Below are positions 63,844 through 64,000 of a stretch of DNA of 64,000 nt, piece after piece. The DNA comes from Bradyrhizobium diazoefficiens (GTDB taxonomy: Bacteria; Pseudomonadota; Alphaproteobacteria; Rhizobiales; Xanthobacteraceae), in assembly GCF_018131185.1 (NCBI RefSeq), contig NZ_JAFCJE010000001.1:834001-898000 (forward strand). The letters run 5' to 3'. The position numbers and the translations under genes were made by a program. Position 1 is the stretch's first letter, and each line of letters opens with the position of its first letter. Under the pieces are notes generated by a model. It saw nothing but the letters and a program-made list of their open reading frames with translations. It did no database searches and had not been told where the DNA came from.

Positions 63844-64000
63844 GTGGGGCGCGGTCATGCGCACGAGGTGGCCAATCCAGGTGAGCCGTGCGCAGAGGTG
63901 CGAAGGGCGGGGACCGGACGATACGTGCTGAACGCCCTGGACAAGCCCGATCTGGATCTGGTGATGCGGACCGGCAGGTTGGCGACCTACCAGAACCGCG
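63844..64000 (+). CDS. Unidentified CDS, truncated at the window edge
   Basis: GTG start nine bases after GGGAG gives an open frame of 52 codons to the edge. The visible end, LDKPDLDLVMRTGRLATYQN, recalls the DUF6537/indolepyruvate-oxidoreductase-type segment but is too short to be sure. There is no Walker motif, so it is not clearly the missing ABC ATPase. Confidence 0.35.
   Translation, partial: MGRGHAHEVANPGEPCAEVRRAGTGRYVLNALDKPDLDLVMRTGRLATYQNR

Noticed and set aside
63844..64000. The missing ABC ATPase at the right edge
   Set aside because: The 52 visible residues show no Walker A and do not resemble TauB/SsuB N-termini.

Overview
The window reads as chromosome of a Bradyrhizobium-like alphaproteobacterium. 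The basis is the high GC content with long antisense shadow frames, many dispersed 80-130 bp palindromic repeats ending in CCCCGGAATGAC-type or GGGCGATGAC-type modules, an Irr-type iron control palindrome in front of bacterioferritin, a Rhodobacter-type phospholipid methyltransferase, two YkuD L,D-transpeptidases and an E. coli-type phosphatidylserine decarboxylase. No rRNA, tRNA, CRISPR array or complete insertion sequence was seen. The content is mostly core or housekeeping with some lineage-specific genes.

Layout. 1-6.8 kb: start of a Tat-exported molybdopterin oxidoreductase, then catabolic-type genes (enolase-superfamily dehydratase, AraC regulator, SMP-30 lactonase, GNAT, GMC oxidoreductase) and an unusual DUF5958-DUF1493 fusion. 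6.8-7.8 kb is non-coding and packed with repeats. 7.8-12 kb: MoxR ATPase, GlsB-type membrane protein, CoxE-like VWA protein and two rhodanese proteins. 12-21 kb: envelope and iron genes (L,D-transpeptidase, EttA translation factor, MltB-type lytic transglycosylase, two glycine-zipper exported paralogues, Bfd and Bfr with an ICE box). 21-31 kb: many short proteins, including a collagen-like protein, a stand-alone Fis-type regulator, two paralogous small exported proteins, RidA, GST, a DNA glycosylase and an AT-rich membrane-protein gene.

31-36 kb is the thiamine operon on the minus strand: TPP riboswitch, thiO, thiS, thiG, thiE, thiC, with REP-like doublets inserted between thiS and thiG and between thiE and thiC. 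36-48 kb: SLT transglycosylase, PRC-barrel protein, a complete polyamine-type ABC importer, a DUF4403 protein, a beta-propeller protein, a regulator divergent from a DUF899 gene, and a cytochrome c. 48-55 kb: a second L,D-transpeptidase, then a group that looks devoted to membrane lipids (GT4 glycosyltransferase, PmtX-type methyltransferase, Mpo1/DUF962-like membrane protein, large class III aminotransferase, Psd, Nudix). 55-60 kb: FecR-domain protein, a divergent DUF2147 pair, a 27-residue membrane peptide and an extensin-family lipoprotein. 60.5-64 kb: M20 hydrolase translationally coupled to a TauC/TauA-type permease and binding protein, with no ATPase in view, and a truncated gene at the right edge.

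The best candidate for an undescribed system is the 49.2-55.1 kb lipid group. The DUF5958-DUF1493 fusion, the collagen-like protein, the AT-rich two-helix protein and the M20-coupled importer lacking its ATPase are secondary leads. All calls come from reading the sequence; no database search was run.
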